Positions 42,813 to 51,586 of a stretch of DNA of 64,000 nucleotides are shown here, piece after piece. Below the pieces are notes generated by a model. The model did not search any database. It was given only the letters and a program-made list of their open reading frames with translations, and was not told where the DNA came from. This DNA comes from CALABS01 sp050260775 (lineage in GTDB: Bacteria; Pseudomonadota; Alphaproteobacteria; Rhodospirillales; Magnetospirillaceae): contig JBLNCP010000029.1 in assembly GCA_050260775.1 (NCBI GenBank), positions 62,001-126,000 of the forward strand. Direction: 5' to 3'. Numbering within the stretch: the stretch's first letter is position 1; the number at the start of each line of letters is the position of its first letter. The translations under genes were made by a program, and so were the position numbers.

Positions 42813-44042
42813 TCACCAGCCCATCCAGCCGCCGAGCGCCAGCCAGCCCACCGCCACCGCCATGGAGGCCAGGGTCATCGGCACGCCGGCGCGGGCGAAG
42901 TCGGCGAAGGACAGGCGCACGCCCACCGAGGCGGCGCGCTCGGCCACGATGATGTTGGCGAGGCTGCCGACGATCAGCAGGTTGCCGGCCAGCGTCGACA
43001 GCACCGCCAGGCCATAGAGGGCGCCGTCGCCCGGGGTCGGCCAGACCGACAGGATCAGCATGGTGGCGGGAACGTTGCCGATGGTGTTGCTGGCCGCCAG
43101 CATCAGCGGCGCCATCACCGCCAGCCGCGCCGGCGACAGATCGGCGCGGTCGAGCGCGTCCAGCACCTGCGCCGCCATGCCGGTGGCGGAAAAGGCGTCG
43201 GTGACCACGAACAGGCAGGCGAACAGCACCAGAAGATGCCAGTCGACGGCGCCGATCATGTCGCGGCTGGCCAGCCGGCGCGACAGCAGCAAGCCGGCGG
43301 CGATCACCAGCGCCCCCACCTCGCGCGGCAGCGGCGTCGCGAACAGCGCCAGCAGGGCGAGCACGGCGATGATGCCCTTGGTGGTCTGCCAGCGATTGGG
43401 GGCGGGCAACGGCTGCGCCGGCTGCGCCTGCGGCCTCTCGGCCAGGTGGCGGCGCCACACCAGGCGCACGGTGGCGTAGACGATGGCCAGCCCGATGGCG
43501 CCGGGGATTCCGCAGGCCAGCAGGAAGCGCCAGAAGTCGAGGCCGCCGATCTGGCCGATGAGGATGTTCTGGGGGTTGCCGATCACCGTCATGGCGCTGC
43601 CGGCATTGGCGGCGCCGGCCAGTCCCAGCAGATAGGGCCGCGGATCGAGCCCCCTGTCCCGGATGCCCTCGGCGATGATGGGGGTCATGGCGAAGACCAC
43701 GATGTCGTTGGCCAGCACCGCCGACAGCAGGCCGGCCACCACCACGGTGAGCAGCAGCAGCCGGTGGCCCGAGCCCTCCGCCGCCGCCAGCCGCGCCGCC
43801 ACGGCGCGGTAGACCCCGGCCGCCTGGAACTGGGCCGACACGATCATCAGCGCGAACAGCAGCAACAGCGTCGGCACGTCGATGGCGCCGCCGATGCCGG
43901 CGACCCCGACCTTGCCCGAGGCCAGCAGCACCACCACGCCCAACAGCGCGATGCCGGTGCGGTCGATCTTCAGCCCCGGCACCCGCCCGAGCGCCATGCC
44001 GACATAGACCGCGAGGAAGACGATGGGAACCAGGGCGACCAT
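42813..44042 (-). CDS. Anion permease of the ArsB/SLC13 (ion transporter) superfamily
   Basis: A 409-residue protein with about eleven membrane helices. The ion-transporter signature is seen twice: SAVLANDIVVFAMTP in the first half and AASNTIGNVPATML in the second, each with the polar residues of the hairpin loops; GNPQNILIG is another conserved loop. Relatives move arsenite, citrate, sulfate or sodium with protons. No arsenic or citrate genes are adjacent, so the ion cannot be named. Other starts 27 and 36 bases further upstream are possible; the ATG chosen places the first helix at the N-terminus. Confidence 0.85.
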   Translation of the reverse strand: MVALVPIVFLAVYVGMALGRVPGLKIDRTGIALLGVVVLLASGKVGVAGIGGAIDVPTLLLLFALMIVSAQFQAAGVYRAVAARLAAAEGSGHRLLLLTVVVAGLLSAVLANDIVVFAMTPIIAEGIRDRGLDPRPYLLGLAGAANAGSAMTVIGNPQNILIGQIGGLDFWRFLLACGIPGAIGLAIVYATVRLVWRRHLAERPQAQPAQPLPAPNRWQTTKGIIAVLALLALFATPLPREVGALVIAAGLLLSRRLASRDMIGAVDWHLLVLFACLFVVTDAFSATGMAAQVLDALDRADLSPARLAVMAPLMLAASNTIGNVPATMLILSVWPTPGDGALYGLAVLSTLAGNLLIVGSLANIIVAERAASVGVRLSFADFARAGVPMTLASMAVAVGWLALGGWMGW

Positions 44043-44092
44043 GCGGGGATGATAGCGGTCAATCGTCATCGCGGCCAAGCGCAGCCGCGTGT

Positions 44093-44186
44093 GTCATCCC
44101 GAGCGTAAGCGAGGGACCTCGTACGCCCGCCAAGGGTCGGGTGGCTGCCGTACGAGGTCCCTCGTCGCGGTGCTCCTCGGGATGAC
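44093..44186. repeat. 94-bp intergenic palindromic element, family B
   Basis: Starts GTCATCCCGAGCGTAAGCGA, has GAGGGACCTCGTACG and CGTACGAGGTCCCTC arms, and ends CTCCTCGGGATGAC. Same length as the copies at 15125, 47599 and 57703. A fragment CCCGGGATGACAC follows at 44200-44212. Confidence 0.85.
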
Positions 44187-44241
44187 AGGCCGATGTGTGC
44201 CCCGGGATGACACGCTTGGGCGAGGGCTCTATATTCCCGCC

Positions 44242-46557
44242 ATGTCCGATCCTTTCGCCCTCGACGACGACGACATCCCCAATCCGTTCCAGCCGCCGCG
44301 CGCCCCCGCCGGACCGGCGCCGGTGCCGGCCGACGCGCCCTGGCTCAAGGGCTTGAACCCCGAGCAGCACGAGGCGGTGACCTCCACCGATGGCCCGGTG
44401 CTGGTGCTGTCGGGGGCGGGGACCGGCAAGACCAAGGTGCTGACCGCCAGGCTCGCCCACATCCTGGCGGGACGGCGGGCCCAGCCGTGGCAGATCCTGT
44501 CGGTGACCTTCACCAACAAGGCGGCGCGCGAGATGAAGGAGCGCGTGTTCGGGCTGGTCGGCCCGGTGGCCGAAGGGGTGTGGCTGGGCACCTTCCATAG
44601 CCTGTGCGTGCGCATCCTGCGCCGCCATGCCGAGGCGGTGGGGCTCAAGTCCAACTTCACCATCCTCGATTCCGACGACCAGATGCGCCTGCTGAAGCAG
44701 GTGATGGAGGCCGAGCACGTCGACACCAAGCGCTGGCCGGCCCAGGCGCTGATGTCGACCATCCAGCGCTGGAAGGACCGCGGCATCGCCGCCGACAAGG
44801 CGGCGGGCGAGCAGGCCAGCGAGTTCGCCGGCGGCCGCGCCCAGGAGCTCTACCGCCTCTACCAGGAGCGCCTGAAGACGCTGAACGCCTGCGATTTCGG
44901 CGACCTGCTGCTGCACGTCCTGACGCTGTTCCTCAACGAGCCCGAGGTGCTGGCGAGCTACCAGGATCAGTTCCGCTACATCCTGGTCGACGAGTACCAG
45001 GACACCAACGTCGCCCAGTACCTGTGGCTGCGCCTGTTGGCCCAGAAGCATCGCAACATCTGCTGCGTCGGCGACGACGACCAGTCGATCTATTCCTGGC
45101 GCGGCGCCGAGGTCGGCAACATCCTCAGGTTCGAGCGCGACTTCCCGGGCGCCAAGGTGGTGCGCCTGGAACGCAACTACCGCTCGACCCCGCACATTCT
45201 GGCCGCCGCCTCCAAGCTGATCGCCCACAATTCCGGGCGCCTGGGCAAGACCTTGAAGCCCGGCCTCGCCCACGAGCCGGAGGCCATCGAGAAGATCCGG
45301 GTCAGGGGCGTATGGGACGGCGCCGAGGAGGCCCGGGTGGTGGTCGAGGAGATCGAGGCGCTGCACCGGGCCGGCAACAAGCTGGCCTCCATGGCCATCC
45401 TGGTCCGCGCCGGCTTCCAGACCCGCGAGTTCGAGGAACGCCTGATCACCACCGGCGTGCCCTACCGCGTCATCGGCGGCCCGCGCTTCTACGAGCGCCA
45501 GGAAATCCGCGACGCCATGGCCTATCTGCGCCTGGTGGTCTCGACCGACGACGGGCTGGCCTTCGAGCGCATCGTCAATCTGCCCAAGCGCGGCCTCGGC
45601 GACGTGGCGATGCAGGCCATCCATGGGCTGGCCCGCCGCTCCGGCCTGTCGCTGTTCGAGAGCGCGCGCCGCCTGGTCGAGACCGACGAGCTCAAGCCCA
45701 AGCCCCGGCAGGCGCTGGCCGGCTTCGTCGCCGATGTGGACCGCTGGCGCTCGCTGCTGGAAGCCATGCCCCATGCCGAACTGACGGCGACCATCCTCGA
45801 CGAATCCGGCTACACCGAGATGTGGCAGAACGACAAGTCGGCCGAGGCGCCCGGACGGCTGGAGAACCTCAAGGAGCTGGTGCACGCGCTCGAGGAGTTC
45901 GAGAGCCTGCAGGGCTTCCTCGAGCACGTCGCCCTGGTGATGGAGAACGACGAGAAGACCGACGCCGACAAGGTCACCATCATGACGTTGCACGGCGCCA
46001 AGGGCTTGGAGTTCGACAGCATCTTCCTGCCGGGCTGGGAGGAGGGCGTGTTCCCCCACCAGCGTGCCATGGACGAAAGCGGCAACCAGGGTCTGGAGGA
46101 GGAGCGTCGGCTGGCCTATGTCGGGCTGACGCGGGCGCGCAAGCGCATCCTCATCACCTTCGCCGCCAACCGCCGCATCTACAACCAGTGGCAGTCGGCG
46201 CTGCCCAGCCGCTTCCTGGAGGAGCTGCCCGAGGACCACGTCGAGCGCGAGGCCGAACGCGGCCTCTATGCCGGCGGCGGCGCGCAGGGTGGCGGGTTCG
46301 GTGGTGCACGGTGGTCCGACGACGGCTACGTCCGTGCCGCCTATGGCGCCAGGAAGCCGCCGCAGACCATCGATGCTGGGTCCTGGAAGGTGGCCTCCCG
46401 CGCCCCCGCGCAGGCCGGCTTCGACCCCGGCGACCGCGTCTTCCACCAGAAATTCGGCAACGGCACGGTGGTGGCGGTCGACGGCGACAAGCTGGAAATC
46501 TCCTTCGACAAGGCCGGAACCAAGAAGGTGCTGGACAGCTTCGTCGAGCTGGTGTGA
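44242..46557 (+). CDS. uvrD: UvrD/PcrA-type superfamily 1 DNA helicase
   Basis: A 771-residue 3'-5' helicase. Motifs in order: Walker A SGAGTGKT near residue 60, TFTNKAAREMKER (Ia), VDEYQDTN (II), GDDDQSIYSWRGA (III), the YRST arginine region (IV), TLHGAKGLEFD (V) and YVGLTRARKR (VI). The C-terminal 60 residues hold the small RNA-polymerase-binding PcrA/UvrD domain (DRVFHQKFGNGTVVAV). It unwinds DNA in excision repair and removes recombinase filaments. ATG 44242 gives the expected N-terminus; longer frames run through a palindromic repeat and are rejected. Confidence 0.95.
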   Translation: MSDPFALDDDDIPNPFQPPRAPAGPAPVPADAPWLKGLNPEQHEAVTSTDGPVLVLSGAGTGKTKVLTARLAHILAGRRAQPWQILSVTFTNKAAREMKERVFGLVGPVAEGVWLGTFHSLCVRILRRHAEAVGLKSNFTILDSDDQMRLLKQVMEAEHVDTKRWPAQALMSTIQRWKDRGIAADKAAGEQASEFAGGRAQELYRLYQERLKTLNACDFGDLLLHVLTLFLNEPEVLASYQDQFRYILVDEYQDTNVAQYLWLRLLAQKHRNICCVGDDDQSIYSWRGAEVGNILRFERDFPGAKVVRLERNYRSTPHILAAASKLIAHNSGRLGKTLKPGLAHEPEAIEKIRVRGVWDGAEEARVVVEEIEALHRAGNKLASMAILVRAGFQTREFEERLITTGVPYRVIGGPRFYERQEIRDAMAYLRLVVSTDDGLAFERIVNLPKRGLGDVAMQAIHGLARRSGLSLFESARRLVETDELKPKPRQALAGFVADVDRWRSLLEAMPHAELTATILDESGYTEMWQNDKSAEAPGRLENLKELVHALEEFESLQGFLEHVALVMENDEKTDADKVTIMTLHGAKGLEFDSIFLPGWEEGVFPHQRAMDESGNQGLEEERRLAYVGLTRARKRILITFAANRRIYNQWQSALPSRFLEELPEDHVEREAERGLYAGGGAQGGGFGGARWSDDGYVRAAYGARKPPQTIDAGSWKVASRAPAQAGFDPGDRVFHQKFGNGTVVAVDGDKLEISFDKAGTKKVLDSFVELV

Positions 46558-46571
46558 AGACGTCTTAAGTT

Positions 46572-46662
46572 GTCATCCTGAGCGCAGCGAAGGATCTCGT
46601 CGGGTTGGGCCCGAGCGCCCGTGTCCCACCAGATCCTTCGTCGCTGCGCTCCTCAGGATGAC
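46572..46662. repeat. Intergenic palindromic element, family A
   Basis: A 91-bp element starting GTCATCCTGAGCGCAGCGAA and ending GCGCTCCTCAGGATGAC, with AGGATCT and AGATCCT inner arms. It lies between uvrD and prmA. Confidence 0.85.
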
Positions 46663-46695
46663 AGAGGCATACTCGAACCAAGGACACCGCAGAAC

Positions 46696-47592
46696 ATGCC
46701 CACCTTCCCCGACATCTGGCGTCTCCACCTCACCGTCGAGCCCGAGGCTCTGCCGGTGTTCGAGGAGGTGTTCGAGCGCTATGCCGAGTCGGTGACCATG
46801 TTCATGGAGGACCGCTCCGGCATCTCGGACGGTGATTGCCTGTGGTTCCTGGAAGGCTACTCGCGCACGCCCCCCGACCGCACCGAGATCGTCGCGGCGC
46901 TGTCGGCGGTGGCTGCCGCCGCCGGGATCGACGTGCCGCCGCTCGAGGTCGAGCGGGTGCCCAACGTCGACTGGGTGCTGGAGAACCTCCGCGACTTCCC
47001 GCCCATCGACGCCGGACGCTTCTTCGTGCGCGGCTCGCATTGGGACGGCCGCGTGCCGCTCAACCGCATCGAGCTCAAGGTCGATGCCGGCACCGCCTTC
47101 GGCTCGGGCGAGCACGCCACCACCAAGGGCTGCCTGCTGCAGCTCGACCGGCTGGCGCGCCGCCGCCGCTTCCGCCGTCCGCTCGATTTGGGCTCGGGCT
47201 CGGGTATCCTCGGCATCGCCATGGCCAAGATGTGGGCGGTCGACGTGCTGGCCACCGACATCGACCCGTCGGCGGTCAAGGTCGCCAACGGCAACGCCCG
47301 CGACAACGGCGTGGCGTCGCGCTTCACCGCGGTGGTCAGCGACGGCTACCGCAACCCGGCGCTCAAGCGCGCGGCCCCCTTCGACATCATCGTCGCGAAC
47401 ATCCTGGCCCGCCCGTTGATGCGCTTCGCCCCGGCCCTGGCCGCCCACCTGGCGTCCGACGGCGTCGCGGTGCTGTCGGGCCTGCTGGAGTGGCAGGAGC
47501 GCATGGTCATGGCCGTGCACGAGCGCCAGGGACTGACGCTCAAATCGCGCATCGTGCTCGACGGCTGGGCGACGCTGGTGATCGGGCGGTAG
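46696..47592 (+). CDS. prmA: Ribosomal protein L11 methyltransferase PrmA
   Basis: A 298-residue methyltransferase. A substrate-recognition domain (1-100) is followed by the SAM fold with AGTAFGSGEHATTKGCL, LDLGSGSGILGIA, TDIDPSAVKVANGNA and the catalytic VANILARPL, all typical of PrmA, which trimethylates lysines of ribosomal protein L11. The ATG at 46696 is preceded by AAGGA; an upstream frame overlaps the palindromic element. It follows uvrD across that element, so transcription from uvrD is possible but not required. Confidence 0.92.
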   Translation: MPTFPDIWRLHLTVEPEALPVFEEVFERYAESVTMFMEDRSGISDGDCLWFLEGYSRTPPDRTEIVAALSAVAAAAGIDVPPLEVERVPNVDWVLENLRDFPPIDAGRFFVRGSHWDGRVPLNRIELKVDAGTAFGSGEHATTKGCLLQLDRLARRRRFRRPLDLGSGSGILGIAMAKMWAVDVLATDIDPSAVKVANGNARDNGVASRFTAVVSDGYRNPALKRAAPFDIIVANILARPLMRFAPALAAHLASDGVAVLSGLLEWQERMVMAVHERQGLTLKSRIVLDGWATLVIGR

Positions 47593-47598
47593 GGGGAC

Positions 47599-47692
47599 GT
47601 CATCCCGACGACCGTAGGGAGGAGGGATCTCGTTGGGCGCCACCCGGACGGACGGCCGCCTGACGAGGTTCCTCGCGTTCGCTCGAAATGAC
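47599..47692. repeat. 94-bp intergenic palindromic element, family B
   Basis: Starts GTCATCCCGACGACCG and ends TCGCTCGAAATGAC, with GAGGGATCTCGT and ACGAGGTTCCTC arms. One arm base and the 3' end are more diverged than in the other 94-bp copies. Confidence 0.82.
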
Positions 47693-47701
47693 GGGTTCTA
47701 G

Positions 47702-47827
47702 TTAACGGCGGAAGCCGGGGTCGAGCCGGACCATCAGCGGCGCCACCAGGCCCGTCTCGGAGGGCTTGGAGCGGCGCCACCGGGTCAGGCGCAGGCGGTG
47801 GAGCAGCGGCAGCAGCAGGTGAAGCAC
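47702..47827 (-). CDS. Possible small protein of 41 residues
   Basis: A short frame from GTG at 47827 to TAA at 47704-47702. The product opens with a leucine-rich, His/Arg-containing helix (LHLLLPLLHRLRLTRW) and ends with a polar tail ending PGFRR. GAGGGA lies 8 bases before the start and third codon positions are almost all G or C, as in true genes here. No family is recognised. A PhaR-like box lies about 70 bases upstream. It could also be chance in GC-rich DNA. Confidence 0.42.
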   Translation of the reverse strand: MLHLLLPLLHRLRLTRWRRSKPSETGLVAPLMVRLDPGFRR

Positions 47828-47898
47828 GGCCGTCTTCCCTCATGGAGGTAGGGTTGGCCGGACCCTACTCCCACCAATGGCCCTTGCGCGAGCAAATA

Positions 47899-47914
47899 TT
47901 TTGCATTGCAGCAT
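47899..47914 (-). promoter_or_regulatory. PhaR-like box
   Basis: Read on the minus strand ATGCTGCAATGCAAAA, identical over 13 bases to the box at 55388 near phasin. It lies between the small 41-residue frame (minus) and pepP (plus), in an otherwise gene-free 163 bases. Confidence 0.5.
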
Positions 47915-47990
47915 TACCCCGCTTGCGCAGCGCCTTGCCCACCGGGGGCGGCGCCCTTAAGTTCGTCGAAGGATGGATGCGGAGCCCGTC

Positions 47991-49772
47991 ATGAGCCTGG
48001 AACCGGAATTCGGCCGTGCCGGCCCCGAGCGGGTCGCGGCCTTGCGCGAAGAGCTGGCGCGGCGCGGCCTCGACGGTTTCCTGGTGCCCAGGGCGGACGA
48101 GCACCAGGGCGAATACGTGGCGCCTTCGTCACAGCGCCTGGCTTGGCTGACCGGCTTCACCGGCTCGGCCGGCATCGCGGTGGTTCTCCCCGACCGCGCC
48201 GCCATCTTCGTCGACGGCCGCTACACCATCCAGGTGCGCGCCGAGGTGGACACGACCCTGTTCGAACCCCTGCATTTGACCGAGCTCCCGCCGTCGCGGT
48301 GGCTGGCCGAGGCCCTGCCTACCGGCGCCCGCCTCGGGTTCGATCCCTGGCTGCACACCGCCGACCAACTCGACGCCTATCGCGCCGCCTGCGAGCGGGC
48401 CAACGCCGTCCTGGTGCCGAGCGACGGCAATCCGGTCGATGCCGTGTGGCTCGGCCGGCCGCCGGCCCCGTCGGCCGCCATCGTCGCGCACGACCTCACC
48501 CATGCCGGCCGTGCCGCCGCCGACAAGCGGGCCGAGATCGGCCGCCTCCTGGCCGAGGATCGCCTGGATGCCGCCGTGCTGTCCGACCCGGCGTCGGTGG
48601 CCTGGCTGCTCAATCTTCGCGGCGGCGACGTCGCCTACACCCCCCTGCCGCTCGCCTTCGCCGTGGTTCAGGCCGACGGCTCGGCCGAACTGTTCGTCGA
48701 TTCCGGGCGCCTTGCCGTGGCGCCCGAGGCGGTGGTGCGGCCGCCGGAGGAGTTCGAGGCGGCGCTCGATGCCCTGGCCGGCCGCCGGGTGCGCGTCGAC
48801 CAGGCCACCTGTCCCTTCGCGGTGGTCGACCGCTTGGTCAAGGCGGGGGCCAAGGTCGACAAGGGCGCCGATCCCTGCGCCGTGCCCAAGGCGTGCAAGA
48901 ACCCGGTCGAGCTCAAGGGCGCCCGTGCCGCCCATCGCCGTGACGGCGCCGCGCTGGTCCGCTTCCTCGCCTGGCTCGCCGCCGAGGGCAACGCGGACGA
49001 ACTGTCGGCCGCCGATCGCCTGGAGGCGTTTCGCCGCGACGGCGACCTGTTCCAGGGCCTGTCGTTCCCGACCATCGCCGGCGCCGGCCCCAACGGCGCC
49101 ATCGTCCATTATCGCTCCAGCGCCGAGACCAACCGGCGGCTGCAGCCGGGCGAGCTGTTCCTGCTGGATTCGGGTGCCCAATATCTCGACGGCACCACCG
49201 ACGTCACCCGCACCATCGCGGTGGGAAGTCCGGGGGCGGAGGAGCGGCGGCGTTTCACCCTGGTGCTCAAGGGCCATATCGGCATCGCCACGGCGGTGTT
49301 CCCCAAGGGCACCACCGGCAGCCAGCTCGACGTGCTGGCCCGCCGCCACCTGTGGGCGGCCGGCCTGGATTTCGACCACGGCACCGGCCACGGCGTCGGC
49401 AGCTACCTGTCGGTCCACGAGGGGCCGCAACGGATCTCCAAGGTCGGCAATTCGGTGCCCTTGCGGCCCGGCATGATCCTGTCCAACGAGCCCGGCTACT
49501 ACAAGGCGGGCGCCTACGGCATCCGCATCGAGAACCTGCTGGCGGTGACGGACGCGCCGGCGCCGGACGGGGCCGAGCGCGAGTTGCTGGGCTTCGAGAC
49601 CCTCACCCTGGTCCCCATCGATCGTGCCCTCATCGAGGCCGGGCTGCTCTCCGCCGAGGAACGCGCATGGGTGGATGCCTACCACGCGCGGGTGCGGGCG
49701 GACATCGCGCCCCTGCTGGATGAGGGCGCGCGCAATTGGCTCGTTCGGGCCACCCGGCCGCTTATGGATTAA
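47991..49772 (+). CDS. pepP: Xaa-Pro aminopeptidase (M24 family, three-domain form)
   Basis: A 593-residue metallopeptidase of the long aminopeptidase P type. Two creatinase-like N-terminal domains (1-320) precede the pita-bread domain with metal ligands in LLDSGAQYLDGTTDVTRT, GTGHGVGSYLSVHEGP, LSNEPGYY and LGFETLTLVPID. It removes N-terminal residues next to proline in the cytosol, with two manganese or similar ions. The ATG at 47991 has GGAG 6 bases upstream; one 18 bases earlier has a poorer site. No signal peptide is seen. It is monocistronic. Confidence 0.92.
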   Translation: MSLEPEFGRAGPERVAALREELARRGLDGFLVPRADEHQGEYVAPSSQRLAWLTGFTGSAGIAVVLPDRAAIFVDGRYTIQVRAEVDTTLFEPLHLTELPPSRWLAEALPTGARLGFDPWLHTADQLDAYRAACERANAVLVPSDGNPVDAVWLGRPPAPSAAIVAHDLTHAGRAAADKRAEIGRLLAEDRLDAAVLSDPASVAWLLNLRGGDVAYTPLPLAFAVVQADGSAELFVDSGRLAVAPEAVVRPPEEFEAALDALAGRRVRVDQATCPFAVVDRLVKAGAKVDKGADPCAVPKACKNPVELKGARAAHRRDGAALVRFLAWLAAEGNADELSAADRLEAFRRDGDLFQGLSFPTIAGAGPNGAIVHYRSSAETNRRLQPGELFLLDSGAQYLDGTTDVTRTIAVGSPGAEERRRFTLVLKGHIGIATAVFPKGTTGSQLDVLARRHLWAAGLDFDHGTGHGVGSYLSVHEGPQRISKVGNSVPLRPGMILSNEPGYYKAGAYGIRIENLLAVTDAPAPDGAERELLGFETLTLVPIDRALIEAGLLSAEERAWVDAYHARVRADIAPLLDEGARNWLVRATRPLMD

Positions 49773-49845
49773 GCCCTCCATCCGAGGGAACGTCCGTCCC
49801 GCCGCGGGGTTGGCGGGGGAGGATGCGTCCATTATGGAGGATTAG

Positions 49846-50616
49846 ATGATGTTCACCCGGGCCAAGCCCATCGTGGCGACGGCCGCTGTCGCGCTGTCGC
49901 TGGCCGCGTGCCAGTGGATGGGCGGCGAGCGCAGCCAGCAGACATCCGCCGCTCCCAAGGCGAGCATGGCGGCGCAGCAGTCGGTCAGCCCCGCGATGGT
50001 CCGTTCCATCCAGCAGCGCCTCAACGACCGCGGCTATGACGCCGGCGCCACCGACGGCGTGTGGGGTGAATCCACGGCCTCGGCCTTGTCCAAGTTCCAG
50101 CGCGACCAGCGCCTGGAGCAGAGCGGCGCCATCGACATGCAGACCCTCGCGGCGCTGGGGGTCACGGGCGCCCCGTCCGGCATGGCGCAGGCGGCGCCCT
50201 CGGCCGACCGGCCCTATACGGCGACCAGCCGCCGCGGAGCCGAGCAGCCGGCGCAGAAGTCCACCACCGGGCGCCAGTCGAGCATGCGCCAGGAGGCGGC
50301 GGGCATGAATACCGCCCAGGTGCGTGATCTTCAGCAGCAATTGCAGCAGCGCGGCTACGACCCCGGCAAGATCGACGGCCAATGGGGCAACAATACCCGC
50401 CAGGCGCTGATGAACTTCCAGCGCGACCAGAACATTAACGCCACCGGGCGGCCGGACAACCGCACCCTGGCGGCGCTGGGCATCGAGCGCGGCAGCCAGC
50501 AGGTCGGCCAGATGCCGACCCCGCGTCCCGCCCACCGGCAGCCGACCCCGCAGGACATTCCGTCGGAAGAGCCTCCGGCGCCGGATATCGGTCCGTCGGA
50601 CCAGCAGGTGCAGTAA
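49846..50616 (+). CDS. Lipoprotein with two peptidoglycan-binding domains
   Basis: A 256-residue envelope protein. The signal ends in a lipobox, LSLAAC, so the cysteine near residue 22 would be lipid-modified. Two PG_binding_1 repeats follow: about 50-105 (IQQRLNDRGYDAGATDGVWG) and 158-215 (LQQQLQQRGYDPGKIDGQWG), each with the G-x-x-D-G-x-W/F-G core. The end is proline- and glutamine-rich and disordered. It would anchor a membrane to the cell wall and has no catalytic domain. GGAGG precedes the start; two ATGs in a row leave one residue uncertain. Confidence 0.88.
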   Translation: MMFTRAKPIVATAAVALSLAACQWMGGERSQQTSAAPKASMAAQQSVSPAMVRSIQQRLNDRGYDAGATDGVWGESTASALSKFQRDQRLEQSGAIDMQTLAALGVTGAPSGMAQAAPSADRPYTATSRRGAEQPAQKSTTGRQSSMRQEAAGMNTAQVRDLQQQLQQRGYDPGKIDGQWGNNTRQALMNFQRDQNINATGRPDNRTLAALGIERGSQQVGQMPTPRPAHRQPTPQDIPSEEPPAPDIGPSDQQVQ

Positions 50617-50629
50617 GGGGCAGTCGACC

Positions 50630-50690
50630 GTCATGCCCCGGGAGATCGGGGCATCCATCCGCGATGGGCCCCCGCGCGAGCGGGGGCGAC
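50630..50690. repeat. Intergenic palindromic element
   Basis: A 61-bp element starting GTCATGCCCCGGGAGATCGG and ending CCCCCGCGCGAGCGGGGGCGAC; the last part forms a strong hairpin CCCCCGC/GCGGGGG. It lies between convergent genes and may act as a terminator. Confidence 0.65.
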
Positions 50691-50694
50691 AGGT

Positions 50695-51087
50695 CTAGCC
50701 GGCGAAGCCCATGCGGCGGGCGAACTCGGCGGTGACGAAGTCCATGGTGTTGCGATGCTGCACCAGCCAAGCCGGCAGTTCGCGGCGGAAGTAATCGTCG
50801 AGGACGTCGCCGCCCTCGATTCGCTGCAGCACGTGGGTGAGCTCGGCCAGCATGCGCTCATGCTCGCCGGAATGGGGGGCCAGGGCAAAGAAGCCGATGG
50901 CCTTCATCATCTCTTCCTCACGCCCGAAGTGCTGGCGGCAATGGTCCACGAAGTGGCGCATGAGATCGATACGGGCCTGCCCGCTGGCGGCGGCCAAGGC
51001 GTTGATCGTCGCCGCGGCATCGTCATGGTCCGAATCCATGAAGCCGATGCCGACCTTCATACCGTCATGCCAATCGAGAACAGACAT
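50695..51087 (-). CDS. Bacteriohemerythrin (oxygen-binding di-iron protein)
   Basis: A 130-residue four-helix protein with a full set of hemerythrin ligands at the usual spacing: His21, His53, Glu57, His72, His76, His111 and Asp116. A di-iron site can therefore bind oxygen reversibly. In aquatic and magnetotactic bacteria such proteins store or sense oxygen; this one has no receptor domain. GGAGGGGG precedes the ATG at 51087; an upstream start is not supported. The upstream region carries a possible FNR-type site and an ATTAG-N6-CTAAT repeat, suggesting control by oxygen. Confidence 0.9.
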   Translation of the reverse strand: MSVLDWHDGMKVGIGFMDSDHDDAAATINALAAASGQARIDLMRHFVDHCRQHFGREEEMMKAIGFFALAPHSGEHERMLAELTHVLQRIEGGDVLDDYFRRELPAWLVQHRNTMDFVTAEFARRMGFAG

Positions 51088-51138
51088 CCCGCCCCCTCCG
51101 TGCTCCGGGCGCCTTCTGGGGCCCGTTTCGCGCAAGAC

Positions 51139-51154
51139 ATTAGACATATCTAAT
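51139..51154. promoter_or_regulatory. Candidate operator ATTAG-N6-CTAAT
   Basis: ATTAG ACATAT CTAAT is a 16-bp inverted repeat 52 bases before the hemerythrin start, equal in arms and spacing to the repeat at 36766 near the DsrE-like gene. Confidence 0.5.
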
Positions 51155-51178
51155 AGGCATACATACTAACGTCGCGCT

Positions 51179-51192
51179 TTGATTTAAGGCAA
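51179..51192. promoter_or_regulatory. Possible FNR/FixK-type site
   Basis: TTGATTTAAGGCAA matches TTGAT-N4-ATCAA at eight of ten fixed bases. It is centred about 98 bases before the hemerythrin start. It lies within a 322-base gap (51088-51409), which otherwise holds an AT-rich segment and no recognised gene. Confidence 0.35.
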
Positions 51193-51409
51193 TTGGCGTA
51201 CGAGTTTGTCTTTTGCGTCAAAGCTATGCAGAATCCGCACGGCTTTTTCACCCGAAGTAGAATTCCCCGTACAGGATCTTCCCCGAGTGGGCACGGCGGC
51301 ACGAATCCCGCATATCCATGCCCGCGCGGCCTAACCGGCCCGCTCGATGGTCGGCGCGCCGCGCGCCGTGATAATTTTGTGGCATCGAACTCATCCGGCA
51401 GAAGCCATC

Positions 51410-51586
51410 ATGGAACTGATCGACGCCCTCTTCGCCATCCTTGCCGTGCCCGGCGGCATCGCCATGTCGGTTGCCGAGCAGGCCTCGCCCTGGCACTTCC
51501 CCCGCATGTTCATCGCCAACGGCGCCTTCACGCTGTCGACGGCCTTCTGGCTGTCGTTGCTCTACGTGTTCAGCCGGATGCGCTGA
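51410..51586 (+). CDS. Small membrane protein of 58 residues
   Basis: The product opens MELIDALFAILAVPGGIAMS (first membrane helix), passes a short polar loop with EQASPWHFPR, and ends with a second helix and SLLYVFSRMR. No family is recognised. Two predicted helices with a short loop and a positive end are typical of small inner-membrane proteins. A ribosome site is weak. It is divergent from the hemerythrin gene and shares its control region, so it may respond to the same signal. The call rests on composition and codon use. Confidence 0.55.
   Translation: MELIDALFAILAVPGGIAMSVAEQASPWHFPRMFIANGAFTLSTAFWLSLLYVFSRMR

Noticed and set aside
42813..44042. Arsenite efflux pump forming an operon with ArsC
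   Set aside because: The permease is a distant superfamily member and lies 33 kb from the ArsC gene, with no arsenic regulator near either.
44059..46446. 795-codon frame antisense to uvrD
   Set aside because: Shadow frame; its opposite strand has all helicase motifs.
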